Origin: Desulfobulbaceae bacterium
GTDB taxonomy: Bacteria; Desulfobacterota; Desulfobulbia; Desulfobulbales; Desulfobulbaceae
Assembly: GCA_011391865.1 (NCBI GenBank)
Contig: JAABPV010000023.1
Location: 1-39,506, forward strand
Direction: 5' to 3'
Length of the DNA stretch: 39,506 bases
Shown here: one piece after another, positions 20,740-31,190 of the stretch
Layout: every line of letters begins with the position of its first letter
How positions within the stretch are numbered: position 1 is the first letter of the stretch
The notes under the pieces: model-generated
Told to the model about the DNA's origin: nothing
What the model saw: only the letters and a program-made list of their open reading frames with translations
Database searches by the model: none
Made by a program: the position numbers and the translations under genes

Positions 20740-23499
20740 ATGCCCCCACTGAGCTGGAACGAAATCAAATCCCGCGCTCTCGCCTTTGCCCGCGAATGGG
20801 CGGACGAGGCTTCTGAAGATGCGGAAGCGAAAACCTTCTGGAACGAGTTCTTTCAGATCTTCGGCATAGAGCGGAAAAGGGTGGCGCGCTTTGAGCAGCG
20901 GGTGCGAAAGATTGATGGCCGCGACGGCTACATTGATCTGCTCTGGAAAGGGGTGCTTTTAGTCGAGCACAAATCGCGGGGCAAAGACCTTGACCGCGCC
21001 CACGAGCAGGCTCTCGGCTATTTCCCCGGCCTGAAGGAGCGCGAGCTGCCGCGCTACATCCTCGTTTCCGATTTTGCCCGCTTTAGGCTTTATGATTTAG
21101 ACGAAGACAGCCGCCACGACTTTGAGCTGAAGGATTTGCACAAGCACGTGCGGCTCTTCGGCTTCATTGCAGGCTATCAAACCCATGCCCTGCGCGAGCA
21201 AGATCCGGTCAACATCAAGGCGGCGGAGCGCATGGGCCGCCTGCACGACCTGATCAAGGAGAGCGGCTACGGCGGCCATCCCTTGGAGGTCTTTCTTGTC
21301 CGCCTGCTCTTCTGTCTCTTTGCTGAGGACACGGGCATTTTCGAGCGGCAGCAGTTTCAGGAGTTCATCGAGCAGCGCACGCGCGAGGACGGCAGCGATC
21401 TTGGCCCGCAACTGGCTGCCCTCTTCGATGTGCTCAACCGGCCTGAAGTCAGCCGTCTGAAAACCCTGGATGAGCAGCTGGCCGCCTTTCCTTTCATCAA
21501 CGGCAAACTCTTTGCCGAGCCGCTGCCGCTGGCTGCGTTTGACACCGCCATGCGGCAAACCCTGCTCGACTGCTGCGGCTTGGACTGGTCGCGCATCTCG
21601 CCCGCCATCTTCGGCTCGCTGTTCCAGTCGATCATGGACAAGCGGGCATGCCGCAACCTCGGCGCGCACTACACCAGCGAGCGCAACATCCTCAAGCTGA
21701 TCAAGCCGCTCTTTCTCGACACGCTGCGGGAGGAATTTGAGAAGGTCAAGGCAAACCGCAACCGTCTGGCCGAGCTGCACAAGAAGCTGCGCAGTCTGAC
21801 CTTTCTTGATCCGGCCTGCGGCTGCGGCAATTTTCTGGTGATCGCCTACCGCGAGCTGCGTTTGCTCGAATTGGACATCCTGCGGGAGCTGCACAAGAGC
21901 GGCCAGCAGACTCTGGATGTGCGCAATCTGCTCCGTTTGGACGTTGACCAGTTTTTCGGCATCGAGCTGGAGGAGTTTCCCGCGCAAATCGCGCAGGTGG
22001 CTCTGTGGCTGACCGATCACCAGATGAACCAGCAGGTCTCTGAGGAGTTCGGTCTATACTTCGCCCGCATTCCGCTGAAAACCAGCGCGAACATCGTCTG
22101 CGGCAATGCTCTCCGCCTTGACTGGAACGAGGTGGTTCCGGTGGAGCGGCTGAGTTACATCATGGGCAATCCGCCGTTTGTGGGACATCAATGGCGGAAT
22201 GCGGAGCAGGTGGCGGACATGAACGCCATTTGGGGGAAAGAAGGACGTTTTGGCCGCCTTGATTATGTGGCCTGCTGGCACAAAAAGGCTGTCAGCATGA
22301 TGCGGGAAAATGATTCAATCGCCGCCGCGTTTGTTTCAACAAATTCCATCTCGCAAGGCGAGCAGGTCGGCATCTTGTGGCCGGAGCTGATGTCCGCTCA
22401 GGTGAAGATCAACTTTGCGCACCGCCCGTTTCAATGGAACTCTGAGGCGCGGGGCAAGGCGGCGGTGCATTGCGTCATCATCGGTTTCTCTTTGCGCGAT
22501 CAGCCGGAGAAGTGGCTTTTTGAATACGAAACGCCCAACTCCGAACCTCAAGCGCACAAAGTCGGTCAGCTCAATCCGTACTTGATTGACGCAGCCAACG
22601 TTGTCCTGCCTTCGAGATCAGGCCCGTTTCCCGGCGTTCCTCCGATGAAGAAGGGAAGCCAGCCGACCGACGGGGGCAATTTGATCATGACGCAGGAGGA
22701 GAAAGAGGAATTTCTGCGGCTTGAACCGGAAGGAAACTGCTATCTCCGTCCGTATGTCGGCGGAGAAGATTTCATTTCGGGCCGCTGCCGCTGGTGTTTG
22801 TGGCTGAAAGATGCCGATCTGGGCAAGCTGCGCCAGCTTCACCACGTTATGAACCGCGTCAAAGCAGTTAAAGAGTTCCGGTTGAAAAGCCCGACCGCCA
22901 GCGTCCGGGAATTCGCCGATCAGCCGACCTTGTTCACGCAAGACAGGCAGCCCGATTCCCCGTATCTCGCGCTGTCCGAGGTTTCTTCGGAGAACAGACG
23001 GTATATTCCCATCGGTTTTATGGAACCCGACATCATTGCCAGCAACACCTTGCAGATTGTTGTCGGGGCAACGCTGTATGGCTTCGGCGTGATGAACTCC
23101 GCCATGCACATGGCGTGGGTTCACACCGTCTGTGGTCGCCTTGAAAGCCGTATCCGCTACACGCCGTCCGTCTACAACAACTTCCCTTGGCCCGAAAATC
23201 CCAGCGACAAGCAGCAGCAGGCGGTGGAAGCTGCGGCGCAGGCCGTTTTGGATGCCCGCGCTCAGTTCCCGGACTCCTCGCTCGCTGATCTCTACGACCC
23301 GCTGACCATGCCGCCTGTGCTGCTCAAGGCACACCGCGCCTTAGACAAGGCCGTGGACGCTGCCTACGGTCGGCGTGACTTCAAATCCGAGGCCGAGCGG
23401 GTGGCCTTCCTCTTTGATCTGTATCAGAAATACACCGCCAGCCTGCTGCCGCTTGCGGCCAAAGAGAAAAAGACGGGAAGGAGGAAGAAGACGGCGTAG
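20740..23499 (+). CDS. MmeI-like type IIL restriction-modification enzyme (fused nuclease and adenine methyltransferase)
   Basis: 919 aa from the ATG at 20740 (AGGAA upstream), the classic size of MmeI. The N-terminal PD-(D/E)xK nuclease has D66, nine residues, then E76-H-K78 (IDLLWKGVLLVEHKS), the exact spacing of this family. A helical spacer leads to the gamma-class N6-adenine methyltransferase with FLDPACGCGNFL (motif I, about residue 355) and NPPF (motif IV, about 475). A target-recognition domain follows (about 620-800; FISGRCRWCLWL, RRYIPIGFM), then the C-terminal bundle. Type IIL enzymes cut about 20 bp from a short asymmetric site and protect one strand by methylation. No stop or lost motif is seen, so it looks functional. 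Specificity cannot be read off here. Confidence 0.92.
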   Translation: MPPLSWNEIKSRALAFAREWADEASEDAEAKTFWNEFFQIFGIERKRVARFEQRVRKIDGRDGYIDLLWKGVLLVEHKSRGKDLDRAHEQALGYFPGLKERELPRYILVSDFARFRLYDLDEDSRHDFELKDLHKHVRLFGFIAGYQTHALREQDPVNIKAAERMGRLHDLIKESGYGGHPLEVFLVRLLFCLFAEDTGIFERQQFQEFIEQRTREDGSDLGPQLAALFDVLNRPEVSRLKTLDEQLAAFPFINGKLFAEPLPLAAFDTAMRQTLLDCCGLDWSRISPAIFGSLFQSIMDKRACRNLGAHYTSERNILKLIKPLFLDTLREEFEKVKANRNRLAELHKKLRSLTFLDPACGCGNFLVIAYRELRLLELDILRELHKSGQQTLDVRNLLRLDVDQFFGIELEEFPAQIAQVALWLTDHQMNQQVSEEFGLYFARIPLKTSANIVCGNALRLDWNEVVPVERLSYIMGNPPFVGHQWRNAEQVADMNAIWGKEGRFGRLDYVACWHKKAVSMMRENDSIAAAFVSTNSISQGEQVGILWPELMSAQVKINFAHRPFQWNSEARGKAAVHCVIIGFSLRDQPEKWLFEYETPNSEPQAHKVGQLNPYLIDAANVVLPSRSGPFPGVPPMKKGSQPTDGGNLIMTQEEKEEFLRLEPEGNCYLRPYVGGEDFISGRCRWCLWLKDADLGKLRQLHHVMNRVKAVKEFRLKSPTASVREFADQPTLFTQDRQPDSPYLALSEVSSENRRYIPIGFMEPDIIASNTLQIVVGATLYGFGVMNSAMHMAWVHTVCGRLESRIRYTPSVYNNFPWPENPSDKQQQAVEAAAQAVLDARAQFPDSSLADLYDPLTMPPVLLKAHRALDKAVDAAYGRRDFKSEAERVAFLFDLYQKYTASLLPLAAKEKKTGRRKKTA

Positions 23500-23502
23500 A
23501 TA

Positions 23503-24002
23503 TGGCGTTTGACGCTCTGCTGGACTTCAGCGCGGGCGACATGCAGCCTGTTCATCTCCTGCGTCCTCATGCGCTCCAGCGCGTCGCGGCGCATGACAAG
23601 GGAGCGGAGTTCCGCAGGAACAGGCGGAGACGGCTCCCAGAGCGGCGGCCTCCGCTCGGCGCAGAAACGGGCGATGAGGCGGGCATCTTTTTTGTCCGTC
23701 TTGGTGCGGCTCAGGGCGGCGGAGCCGAACGCTTTGATCTGGGCCGGGTTGACCACGCTGACGGCATGGCCCTTTTCCGCGAGAAATGCAGCGGCGGATT
23801 CCCAATAGATTCCGGTCGCCTCCATGCAGGCGTGAACCTGCACGGCATCGTTCCGCTCCAGCCAGACGGCCAGCTTTTCAAAGCCTTCCGGCGTGTTGGG
23901 GATGACTTCGCTCCTGAACTTCCCGTCCGGGAGCAGCAGGGCGATGTCCAGCTTGGCTTTGGCAACGTCGATTCCGAGGATGCGCATCTGACTGACACTC
24001 AT
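23503..24002 (-). pseudogene. Truncated IS110-family transposase
   Basis: About 165 residues of the DEDD (RuvC-like) N-terminal domain: MRILGIDVAKAKLDIALLL, the catalytic-region VHACMEATGIYWE, VVNPAQIKAFGSAALSRTKTDKKDARLIARFC and the start of the coiled region (RRDALERMRTQEMNRLHVARAEVQQSVKRH). The homology stops at about 23503, exactly at the end of the MmeI-like gene. Beyond that the frame only reads antisense of it, so the C-terminal serine-containing domain is missing. GGAGG precedes the ATG at 24002. It is a dead remnant. Confidence 0.88.
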
Positions 24003-24492
24003 GATAAAACCTCCTGCAAACTTAACCTTGCGAATGCGGGCTTCCGGCGGGCCGGGCCATTGATACTGTCCAAGTTCCAGCAGGAAAAAACTGGAGATGC
24101 CGGTGCGTTATCTACGTCGCGGACTCTTGGGTCCAAGGGGCAAAACGGCATCCGGCTCTCCTTGCTTCAGCCAGTTATATTCCGGCTGCGATAAATCTCA
24201 ACCAGAATATAACTGATGGCTCATAATACAAGGGGCAAAAGATTTTTGGCCCCTCGTCTTCATGACTGCCTAGTGAAGGTGACAAAAAGAATTTCATCGA
24301 CAGCCAGCTCCTGCTCCAGCAGAAGGCGGAGGAAGAGCAGAGCGATGGTGTAGGTCTTGTGCTCGTGCCTACGCTGGTTTCAATCAGAATTTGCCCGCGC
24401 AGGGGGAATCAAGGAAAAACATGGGGAAGAAAACGAGGGCGGCCTGAATCAACGCGGCATTTTCTGATGTTGCCGCCAGCATCATCAGAGAT
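24003..24492. other. 490-bp stretch with IS and gene debris
   Basis: This stretch contains the IS110 leader, an 11-bp inverted repeat (CAGTTATATTC at 24172-24182, GAATATAACTG at 24205-24215), an imperfect hairpin (AGGGGC / GGCCCCT at 24231-24254) and the RecB fragment described separately. Nothing else is recognised. Confidence 0.6.
24262..24371 (-). pseudogene. Fragment of RecB-like helicase/exonuclease beta subunit
   Basis: On the minus strand about 32 codons read HKTYTIALLFLRLLLEQ then ELAVDEILFVTFTRQS and a stop. This matches the region after Walker A in RecB (GTGKTYTI...LRLLLE...VDEILVVTFT). The Walker A glycines are already degraded (RRHEHKT) and nothing of the gene remains on either side. 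It indicates that a recBCD-type locus, or part of one, once stood here or was moved here. Confidence 0.55.
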
Positions 24493-25905
24493 TCATAAAA
24501 GATCTTTCAACTCTTTTATCGTGAAAATATTCAATGCTAAGGAAAATGGAATAAAAATAAATGCAAATACTGATAATTGAGCTGCAAACCCAAGAGGCTT
24601 AGTTGCAATCAAACACAATGTCACAACTAAAGCAAGGATAACTGCCTTTACTAAATATTTAATTTGAATTATGTTTTTAACTATATATTTTTTAGTTATA
24701 AATAAATATGATAACGACACTGCCATCTCTGTGAATAGTGTTGACCATGCCGCGCCTACAAACGAATATTTCTGAATCATAAAAAAATTTAAAATAATAT
24801 TCAATAAAGCACCTCCGATACCAATAAATAGAGAAATATGTTGCCTGTCTGTTGCTTGAACTGTTACATTGCATATGGAGGCTGGCATAATAAATGCAAC
24901 ACTCGCAATCAAAACAGGAAGAACTTTTGATGAAGAATAATAATTATCTCCGTAAATAATATGTATTATATCTTCCGACATAAAAATGACAATGCAGGCC
25001 ATAGATACACCGATTGTAAATGCTATGGAAAATAATCTGGGCACAACATTGAAAAGCTCTGGGGATTTTTCTGAATATAGACGTGATATTGCTGGGAATA
25101 AAGCGACTATAATGGATTCAATAAAAAAAATAGGTATATCAAGAAGGCGGTAAGAAGCGTTGTAGTAACCAACACTTTCTGGTCCGACAAAAAAATCAAT
25201 CATGACTGTATCTATATATGAATATATAGATAAAAACAAGCTTGACAGATAAAAAATATAACTATTTTTTAAAATATTTTTTATCACATAAAAATTAAAA
25301 ATACAAAATATTTTTTTATATTTATAAAAATACAAAAATACGAAAAGAACCATCCTGATAAAAGCCCCTGAAATTATAGCAAGACATAAAAAAATCAGAT
25401 TATTGAAATAATAAATAACAAGAATTCCAATAGCAGACATGGCAACATTGCTGACAAGTATAGATATAGCCGGAAGGCGCATGTCTTCATGCGCTTCAAA
25501 TACAGATGAAAAAGATGCTGTAAAAACGTCGAGAGCAGCTCCCGTTCCAAGTATAAGAAGCACTTGCATTGTCAGATTATCTTTGCCTAAAAGAGATGAA
25601 AATGCATATATAAAGATATACGAAAACAATACGAGGAAAAGTTTAATAAAAATACCTGATCCTAAATAGATATGCGATCTTTCACGATCACGGCTCATTT
25701 GCTGGATGCTGTACCGGGACACCCCAAAGTCCATGAATAGCCTGAGAACGTTTGTGAATATCTGGGAAAATGCAAAAATTCCGAAATGATGTGCTCCAAG
25801 TGACCGGGCGGCGTAAATAAACATGAAAAATTGAGCTATGCGGCTCAACAGGCGTGCGGAGGTCAGCAACGCCGTGTTTTTGAATATGATTTTTTTCGCT
25901 TGCAT
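24493..25905 (-). CDS. Wzx-type polysaccharide flippase
   Basis: 470 aa, strongly hydrophobic with about 12-14 membrane helices: oligosaccharide/polysaccharide flippase of the MOP superfamily. Typical start KNTALLTSARLLSRIAQFFMFIYAARSLGAHHFGIFAFSQIFTN, and the conserved loop GYYNASYRLLDIPIFF...ALFPAISRLYSEK. It would move undecaprenyl-linked glycan units to the periplasmic side. It is much richer in A+T than its neighbours, with long A/T runs, which suggests horizontal acquisition, as is common for wzx. No wzy or glycosyltransferase is adjacent, so its substrate is unknown. The two GTs at 10.9-12.8 kb are possible partners. Confidence 0.88.
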   Translation of the reverse strand: MQAKKIIFKNTALLTSARLLSRIAQFFMFIYAARSLGAHHFGIFAFSQIFTNVLRLFMDFGVSRYSIQQMSRDRERSHIYLGSGIFIKLFLVLFSYIFIYAFSSLLGKDNLTMQVLLILGTGAALDVFTASFSSVFEAHEDMRLPAISILVSNVAMSAIGILVIYYFNNLIFLCLAIISGAFIRMVLFVFLYFYKYKKIFCIFNFYVIKNILKNSYIFYLSSLFLSIYSYIDTVMIDFFVGPESVGYYNASYRLLDIPIFFIESIIVALFPAISRLYSEKSPELFNVVPRLFSIAFTIGVSMACIVIFMSEDIIHIIYGDNYYSSSKVLPVLIASVAFIMPASICNVTVQATDRQHISLFIGIGGALLNIILNFFMIQKYSFVGAAWSTLFTEMAVSLSYLFITKKYIVKNIIQIKYLVKAVILALVVTLCLIATKPLGFAAQLSVFAFIFIPFSLALNIFTIKELKDLL

Positions 25906-25999
25906 AAAAATTCGTATAACAAGTAAATATTTTCAGGACTTATGCATTAACAACAGCCTGAAATTGTGGGTTTAGATATTCTTTACCCGGAATAAAGTA

Positions 26000-26111
26000 G
26001 GAGTTACACAGTTGAAATAATAAGATCAACTATTATAGCCAGTTGTCTTCTTACCGCTTAAATCGCCAGTTGAATAAAATCAACGTGTTGGCAATCGAAC
26101 TACGTAACTCA
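26000..26111 (-). mobile_element. MITE-like element, copy 1 (inverted)
   Basis: About 111 bp bounded by GGAGTTACACAGTT on the left and the complement of GAGTTACGTAGTTCGA on the right. The interior matches copy 2 at 28499-28607 in opposite orientation (TTCGATTGCCAAC.CGTTGAT and TAATAGTTGA blocks shared). It has terminal inverted repeats, no coding capacity and A+T-rich flanks with TAG on both sides. Confidence 0.75.
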
Positions 26112-26154
26112 TAGCCTTTTTGATTTCTCCCGCTTCCTGAAGATATCAGACGAT

Positions 26155-27561
<1,407 letters not shown>

Positions 27562-27600
27562 GATCAATCCTTTGCGGTGAAAAGAGGCAGCAGCGCGGCA

Positions 27601-28197
27601 TTATTCCTCTGCGCCGCCGTCCTGTGATTTTATTTTTTGCAGCTCGATTTGGAAGCAGTCCGGGCAGTAATTGTGCGAGCAGTCCACATCCCAGCTGTTT
27701 TTGAAATAGGATTCAACCTTTGTCCAGGTTTTGTCCTCGTCCTGCATTTTGCCGCAGACCGGGCAGATGAAAATCATCCGGTAGAGCGCGGCAAGCTCGC
27801 TGATGTCTTCAATCACCAGCAAGGCATGATCCTTTCCCTCGAAAGCAAAAAGCGAGACCGTGACCAAACCGTACATCTCGCGCTTGCTGCCGCTGCGGAG
27901 CAGCTCAATCTTGGCCCGGCGGCGGACAACCCGCTTGCCTGCAAAGGCCAGATTGACCGAATTTCTGATGATGCAGTCTTTACATGAAGAAGAACGACCG
28001 CAGCCTTGGGGCACGTCATCGGCATGAATGCAGTGGAGAATTTCTCCGGCCCGCCGCCGCAGGATGGTCTCCCGCTCGGCCATCATCAGCTCGGAAGCCG
28101 CCGCGTTGTACTCCTGAATCCGCACGTCCCGGTCAACCACAAAAACCAGCGAGGGCAGCGCGTCAAACACTGCCCGAAGCAAAGTGCGTTCATTCAT
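27601..28197 (-). CDS. PAS domain protein with cysteine-rich C-terminus
   Basis: 198 aa from the ATG at 28197; an earlier TTG at 28245 is possible, and no ribosome site decides. A PAS domain (AVFDALPSLVFVVDRDVRIQEYNAAASELM ... LLVIEDISEL) encloses a cysteine cluster C-x9-C-x2-C (HADDVPQGCGRSSSCKDCIIRNSV), often seen in metal- or redox-sensing PAS proteins. A second cluster follows at the C-terminus (CPVCGKMQDE...CSHNYCPDC), a likely zinc or Fe-S site. No histidine kinase or GGDEF output is attached. It probably senses redox state for or with the adjacent FAD oxidoreductase. Confidence 0.75.
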   Translation of the reverse strand: MNERTLLRAVFDALPSLVFVVDRDVRIQEYNAAASELMMAERETILRRRAGEILHCIHADDVPQGCGRSSSCKDCIIRNSVNLAFAGKRVVRRRAKIELLRSGSKREMYGLVTVSLFAFEGKDHALLVIEDISELAALYRMIFICPVCGKMQDEDKTWTKVESYFKNSWDVDCSHNYCPDCFQIELQKIKSQDGGAEE

Positions 28198-28240
28198 AAG
28201 CGCGAGTTGCATCACAGATGCGATGTATTTTATTAGCCCT

Positions 28241-28490
28241 GACAAATAGTTTGCAAATCAGGCTCAATAATCTTTTTTCATGAAACACTTCAGATTCACT
28301 GGTTGAGCAACACACGCTTGCCATCCGCTTTAATGGCGTGATTAACCAGCATGAACGGATTCCGGCTTGAAAACAGTTACCAAGTTTATCCAGAAGTTTT
28401 TGAGCAGCCTGCGTTGGCGAGAGAATTTTTATAACTGCGAGCAGCAGTTCAGTCATGCGGAGGATGTCTTTTTCAGTCAGATTTATTTTT
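28241..28490 (-). pseudogene. Remnant of a Uma2 family (DUF820) endonuclease gene
   Basis: About 80 codons encode LTEKDILRMTELLLAVIKILSPTQAAQKLLDKL then FQAGIRSCWLITPLKR, the C-terminal half of Uma2-type PD-(D/E)xK proteins (compare 'EILSPTQ...K...YF..G..SCWLV.P'). The glutamate expected before ILSP is Lys here. The 5' half is missing, cut at the MITE copy at 28499. The reading frame runs on into the PAS gene leader. It is non-functional. Confidence 0.6.
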
Positions 28491-28498
28491 TTTGATTA

Positions 28499-28607
28499 GG
28501 AGTTACGCAGTTCGATTGCCAACCCGTTGATCTTATTCAACCGGTGATTTATGCGGCAAAAAGATAACTTGCTGTAATAGTTGAATTTTTCGTTTCAACT
28601 GAGTAAA
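28499..28607 (+). mobile_element. MITE-like element, copy 2
   Basis: About 109 bp starting GGAGTTACGCAGTTCGATTG and ending near CAACTGAGTAA. It matches copy 1 at 26000-26111 in inverted orientation, with the right end more decayed. It lies at the truncated end of the Uma2 remnant. The rest of the 28608-28724 stretch is A+T-rich with nothing recognised. Confidence 0.75.
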
Positions 28608-28724
28608 TTCTATTGATATAGAAAAATATCAGAAGCATAACCCTTGTTGTCAATTTGCTGCATACATAACCGTGATGACACAGATCGAGTCATACATCCC
28701 TTCTCTGAGCAGAATCCTTAATGT

Positions 28725-29369
28725 TTATTTTCTTCTACTCTGCAATGCTTCAAATCGTTTTGTTAGAGAAAATATATAAATAAGGATTGCTTCAGTGAAA
28801 TCGAATATATCCCGCGCATCCTCTTTTGTGACAATGATATCTATGTCGTGAGCAGCCTCATTGCCAATAAGACGAATTTGATGCGCCCAATTAAGAAGAC
28901 GCGAATCAATGTGGCCATCCTGATGAAGTCTGTCTAACCGCGCGCTAAGATTTTTTCCATCGGCGTTGAGTATCTTGCAAACAGCCTCCAAGCATTTGCG
29001 TGACATTAATACACATGGCTCGAAGAGAGAAACATGAAACGAACGCGCTGCTTGGTCGTAGGCAGCTTTCACTTTATCTGGCAACGCCTCTGGAAGCAGC
29101 TTTGATTCCTTCGGATAGAGCACTGTTTCTTCTGTGACAGTCTCGAATTCACCCGGTATTCCATAACGAGACTGTCGCACTAAAAAAGGCTGGCTGCACC
29201 GACGGCATAAACAAATATAATAACAATCTCCGTGATACTCTGCATCAATCTCATCCATCGGATTGATAGCGTTACTGCGGAATCCTCCTGCTCCTTTGGC
29301 AATCACCTTCGCATCTACGAGGATATTGCATTGCGGACAGAAGACATCGAAAATTTCTTTCTCAGGCAT
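28725..29369 (-). CDS. DUF4145 domain protein
   Basis: 214 aa. An N-terminal zinc-ribbon-like part (FCPQC...ICLCRRCSQPFLVRQSRYG) precedes the DUF4145 helical domain (ARSFHVSLFEPCVLMSRKCLEAVCKIL ... LLNWAHQIRLIGNEAAHDIDIIVTKEDARDIFDFTEAILIYIF). The R-x-x-G-N-E-A-A-H segment resembles the RxxxxH of HEPN-type folds. DUF4145 occurs alone and in restriction and other defence genes; its function is not established. There is no clear ribosome site. It is A+T-rich relative to the dap operon next to it. Confidence 0.8.
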   Translation of the reverse strand: MPEKEIFDVFCPQCNILVDAKVIAKGAGGFRSNAINPMDEIDAEYHGDCYYICLCRRCSQPFLVRQSRYGIPGEFETVTEETVLYPKESKLLPEALPDKVKAAYDQAARSFHVSLFEPCVLMSRKCLEAVCKILNADGKNLSARLDRLHQDGHIDSRLLNWAHQIRLIGNEAAHDIDIIVTKEDARDIFDFTEAILIYIFSLTKRFEALQSRRK

Positions 29370-29415
29370 ATTTATCTTTTTGAAAAGGGCGATCCAACGA
29401 CCGCCCCTATACGAA

Positions 29416-30306
29416 TCAAATCAACCCCACCTTCTTCATCTCAGCAGCCAGCTTGTTCAGCGACGGCTCATCCATCTCGGTCATCGGCAGGCGCACTTCC
29501 GGCGTGGTAATCTTGCCGATCAAATGCACAGCCTTTTTCGCCGGGGCCGGGCTGGGATAGCAGAACATCGTGCCCATGAGCGGGAAGAGCTTGTAATGAA
29601 TCTGCTTGGCTGTGGCTAAATCGCCGCGCAGGGATGCCTCCATCAGCTCGGCCATCGCCTTCGGGGCCACGTTGGAGGTCACGGAGATCACACCCTTGCC
29701 GCCGATCAGCACTGTGGGCATTGAGGTAAAGTCATCGCCGGACAGCACAATAAAGTCTTTCGGGCAGATGCGGATGATCTCGGAAATTTGGTTCAGGCAG
29801 CCGCAGGCCTCTTTAATGCCGATGACATTGGGCAGCTCGGCCAGCCGTGCAACCGTGGCCGGGGCCATGTTGGTGACGGTTCGGCCCGGCACGTTGTACA
29901 CCACCACCGGAATATCCACCGCTTCGGTAATCGCCTTGAAATGCTGATACAATCCTTCTTGGCTCGGCTTGTTGTAATACGGCACAACCGACAGCACCGC
30001 GTCTGCGCCGCTCTCCTTGGCCGATTCGGTCAGCTCGATGGCCTCGATGGTGTTGTTGGCCCCGGTTCCGGCAATGACCGGCACCCGGCCCGCCACGGTC
30101 TTCACGGTTAGCTCAATCACCCGCTTGTGCTCGGCAAAGCTGAGGGTGGCGGACTCGCCGGTGGTGCCGCAGGGTACAAGACCATGAATGCCGTTGTCGA
30201 TCTGAAAATTGATCAGATTGACGAGGCTTTCCTCGTCAACCCTGCCGTCGCGCATCGGGGTGACAATCGCGGTGATCGCGCCCTGAATTCGTTGTGCTGC
30301 TGTCAT
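29416..30306 (-). CDS. dapA: 4-hydroxy-tetrahydrodipicolinate synthase
   Basis: 296 aa, full length. It condenses pyruvate with aspartate semialdehyde, the first committed step to diaminopimelate and lysine, in the cytoplasm. GTTGES (47-52) is the substrate loop, Y137 in VVYNVPGRT is the catalytic tyrosine and K165 in GIKEA forms the pyruvate Schiff base. AAGGAG precedes the ATG. It is third in the operon GT2-dapF-dapA, 17 nt after dapF. A weak hairpin with TTTT follows at about 29386-29406. Confidence 0.96.
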   Translation of the reverse strand: MTAAQRIQGAITAIVTPMRDGRVDEESLVNLINFQIDNGIHGLVPCGTTGESATLSFAEHKRVIELTVKTVAGRVPVIAGTGANNTIEAIELTESAKESGADAVLSVVPYYNKPSQEGLYQHFKAITEAVDIPVVVYNVPGRTVTNMAPATVARLAELPNVIGIKEACGCLNQISEIIRICPKDFIVLSGDDFTSMPTVLIGGKGVISVTSNVAPKAMAELMEASLRGDLATAKQIHYKLFPLMGTMFCYPSPAPAKKAVHLIGKITTPEVRLPMTEMDEPSLNKLAAEMKKVGLI

Positions 30307-30323
30307 CTTGTTCTCCTTGGGGA

Positions 30324-31178
30324 TTAAAGCAATGCCTCGGCGGTCAGCTCGCCCTGATAGACCGCATGGGCAGGCCCTTTGAGGAAAACATTATAAACAA
30401 TTGGCGCGGTTCCGCCAGCCTTATGCTCCAGCAGGCTGAATAAAATCGTCAGGCGGTCGTTGCCAGAGGTGATGATTTCGACGGGCGAGGTAGCTTGTCC
30501 AAGCAGGGCGGCGATGATCGCGCTGGCGGCGGAACCTGTGCCGCAGGCAAGGGTTTCATCCTCGACACCGCGCTCATAGGTGCGCACCTTGAAGGTCTCG
30601 CCACGCTTTTGGACAAAATTGACATTGGTGCCCGCAGGCTGAAAGGTCTCGTGATAACGAATTATTCTTCCAAGGCCGCGCACGTCGGTTTCTTCGATAT
30701 TGTCAACAAAGACAACGGCATGAGGCACGCCGGTGTTGAGACTGTGCAGAACAAGCTGCGCATTGTTGACAGAAATAGTCTGATGCAGACGCAGATCATG
30801 CGGCTCAGTCATCTTCACCGCCACTTCTTGGTCGGCAACCTCAGCCTCAATCAGCCCGGCCAAGGTTTCAAAGCGCATCTTCGTTGGGGCAATGCCTTGC
30901 ATGAAAGCAAAGCGGGCCGCGCAGCGCGCTCCGTTGCCGCACATCTCGGCAACCGACCCGTCAGCATTGAAAAAACGCCAGCGGAAATCCGCTCCCTCGG
31001 CGTTCTCAATCAAAATCAAGCCGTCCGCGCCGACAGAAAATTTGCGGCGGCAGACAGCGGCGGCAAAGGCGGACATTGAATCCGGCTCAATCAGCGGCTG
31101 GCGGTGGTCAATGAGAATGAAATCATTGCCGGTGCCGCTCATTTTGACAAATGGGATGGGAAAATCAGGTGTTTTCAT
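30324..31178 (-). CDS. dapF: Diaminopimelate epimerase
   Basis: 284 aa. It converts LL-diaminopimelate to the meso form for peptidoglycan and lysine. Both catalytic cysteines are present: C80 in MCGNGARC and C212 in ACGTGSA. The start motif FVKMSGTGNDFILID and the substrate Asn-Asn region (GTNVNFV, YERGVEDETLACG) are intact. It lies 12 nt after the GT2 gene. Together with dapA and the pbpC/DUF882 genes nearby it gives this region a cell-wall theme. Confidence 0.96.
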   Translation of the reverse strand: MKTPDFPIPFVKMSGTGNDFILIDHRQPLIEPDSMSAFAAAVCRRKFSVGADGLILIENAEGADFRWRFFNADGSVAEMCGNGARCAARFAFMQGIAPTKMRFETLAGLIEAEVADQEVAVKMTEPHDLRLHQTISVNNAQLVLHSLNTGVPHAVVFVDNIEETDVRGLGRIIRYHETFQPAGTNVNFVQKRGETFKVRTYERGVEDETLACGTGSAASAIIAALLGQATSPVEIITSGNDRLTILFSLLEHKAGGTAPIVYNVFLKGPAHAVYQGELTAEALL

Positions 31179-31190
31179 GATGAATATTCT

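Noticed and set aside
21097-22020. Minus-strand open frame of 307 codons inside the MmeI-like gene
   Set aside because: It is antisense to the conserved methyltransferase and nuclease-linker coding sequence, with no ribosome site or recognisable domain.
23503-24002. Active IS110 element
   Set aside because: The transposase lacks its C-terminal domain and no second end is present.
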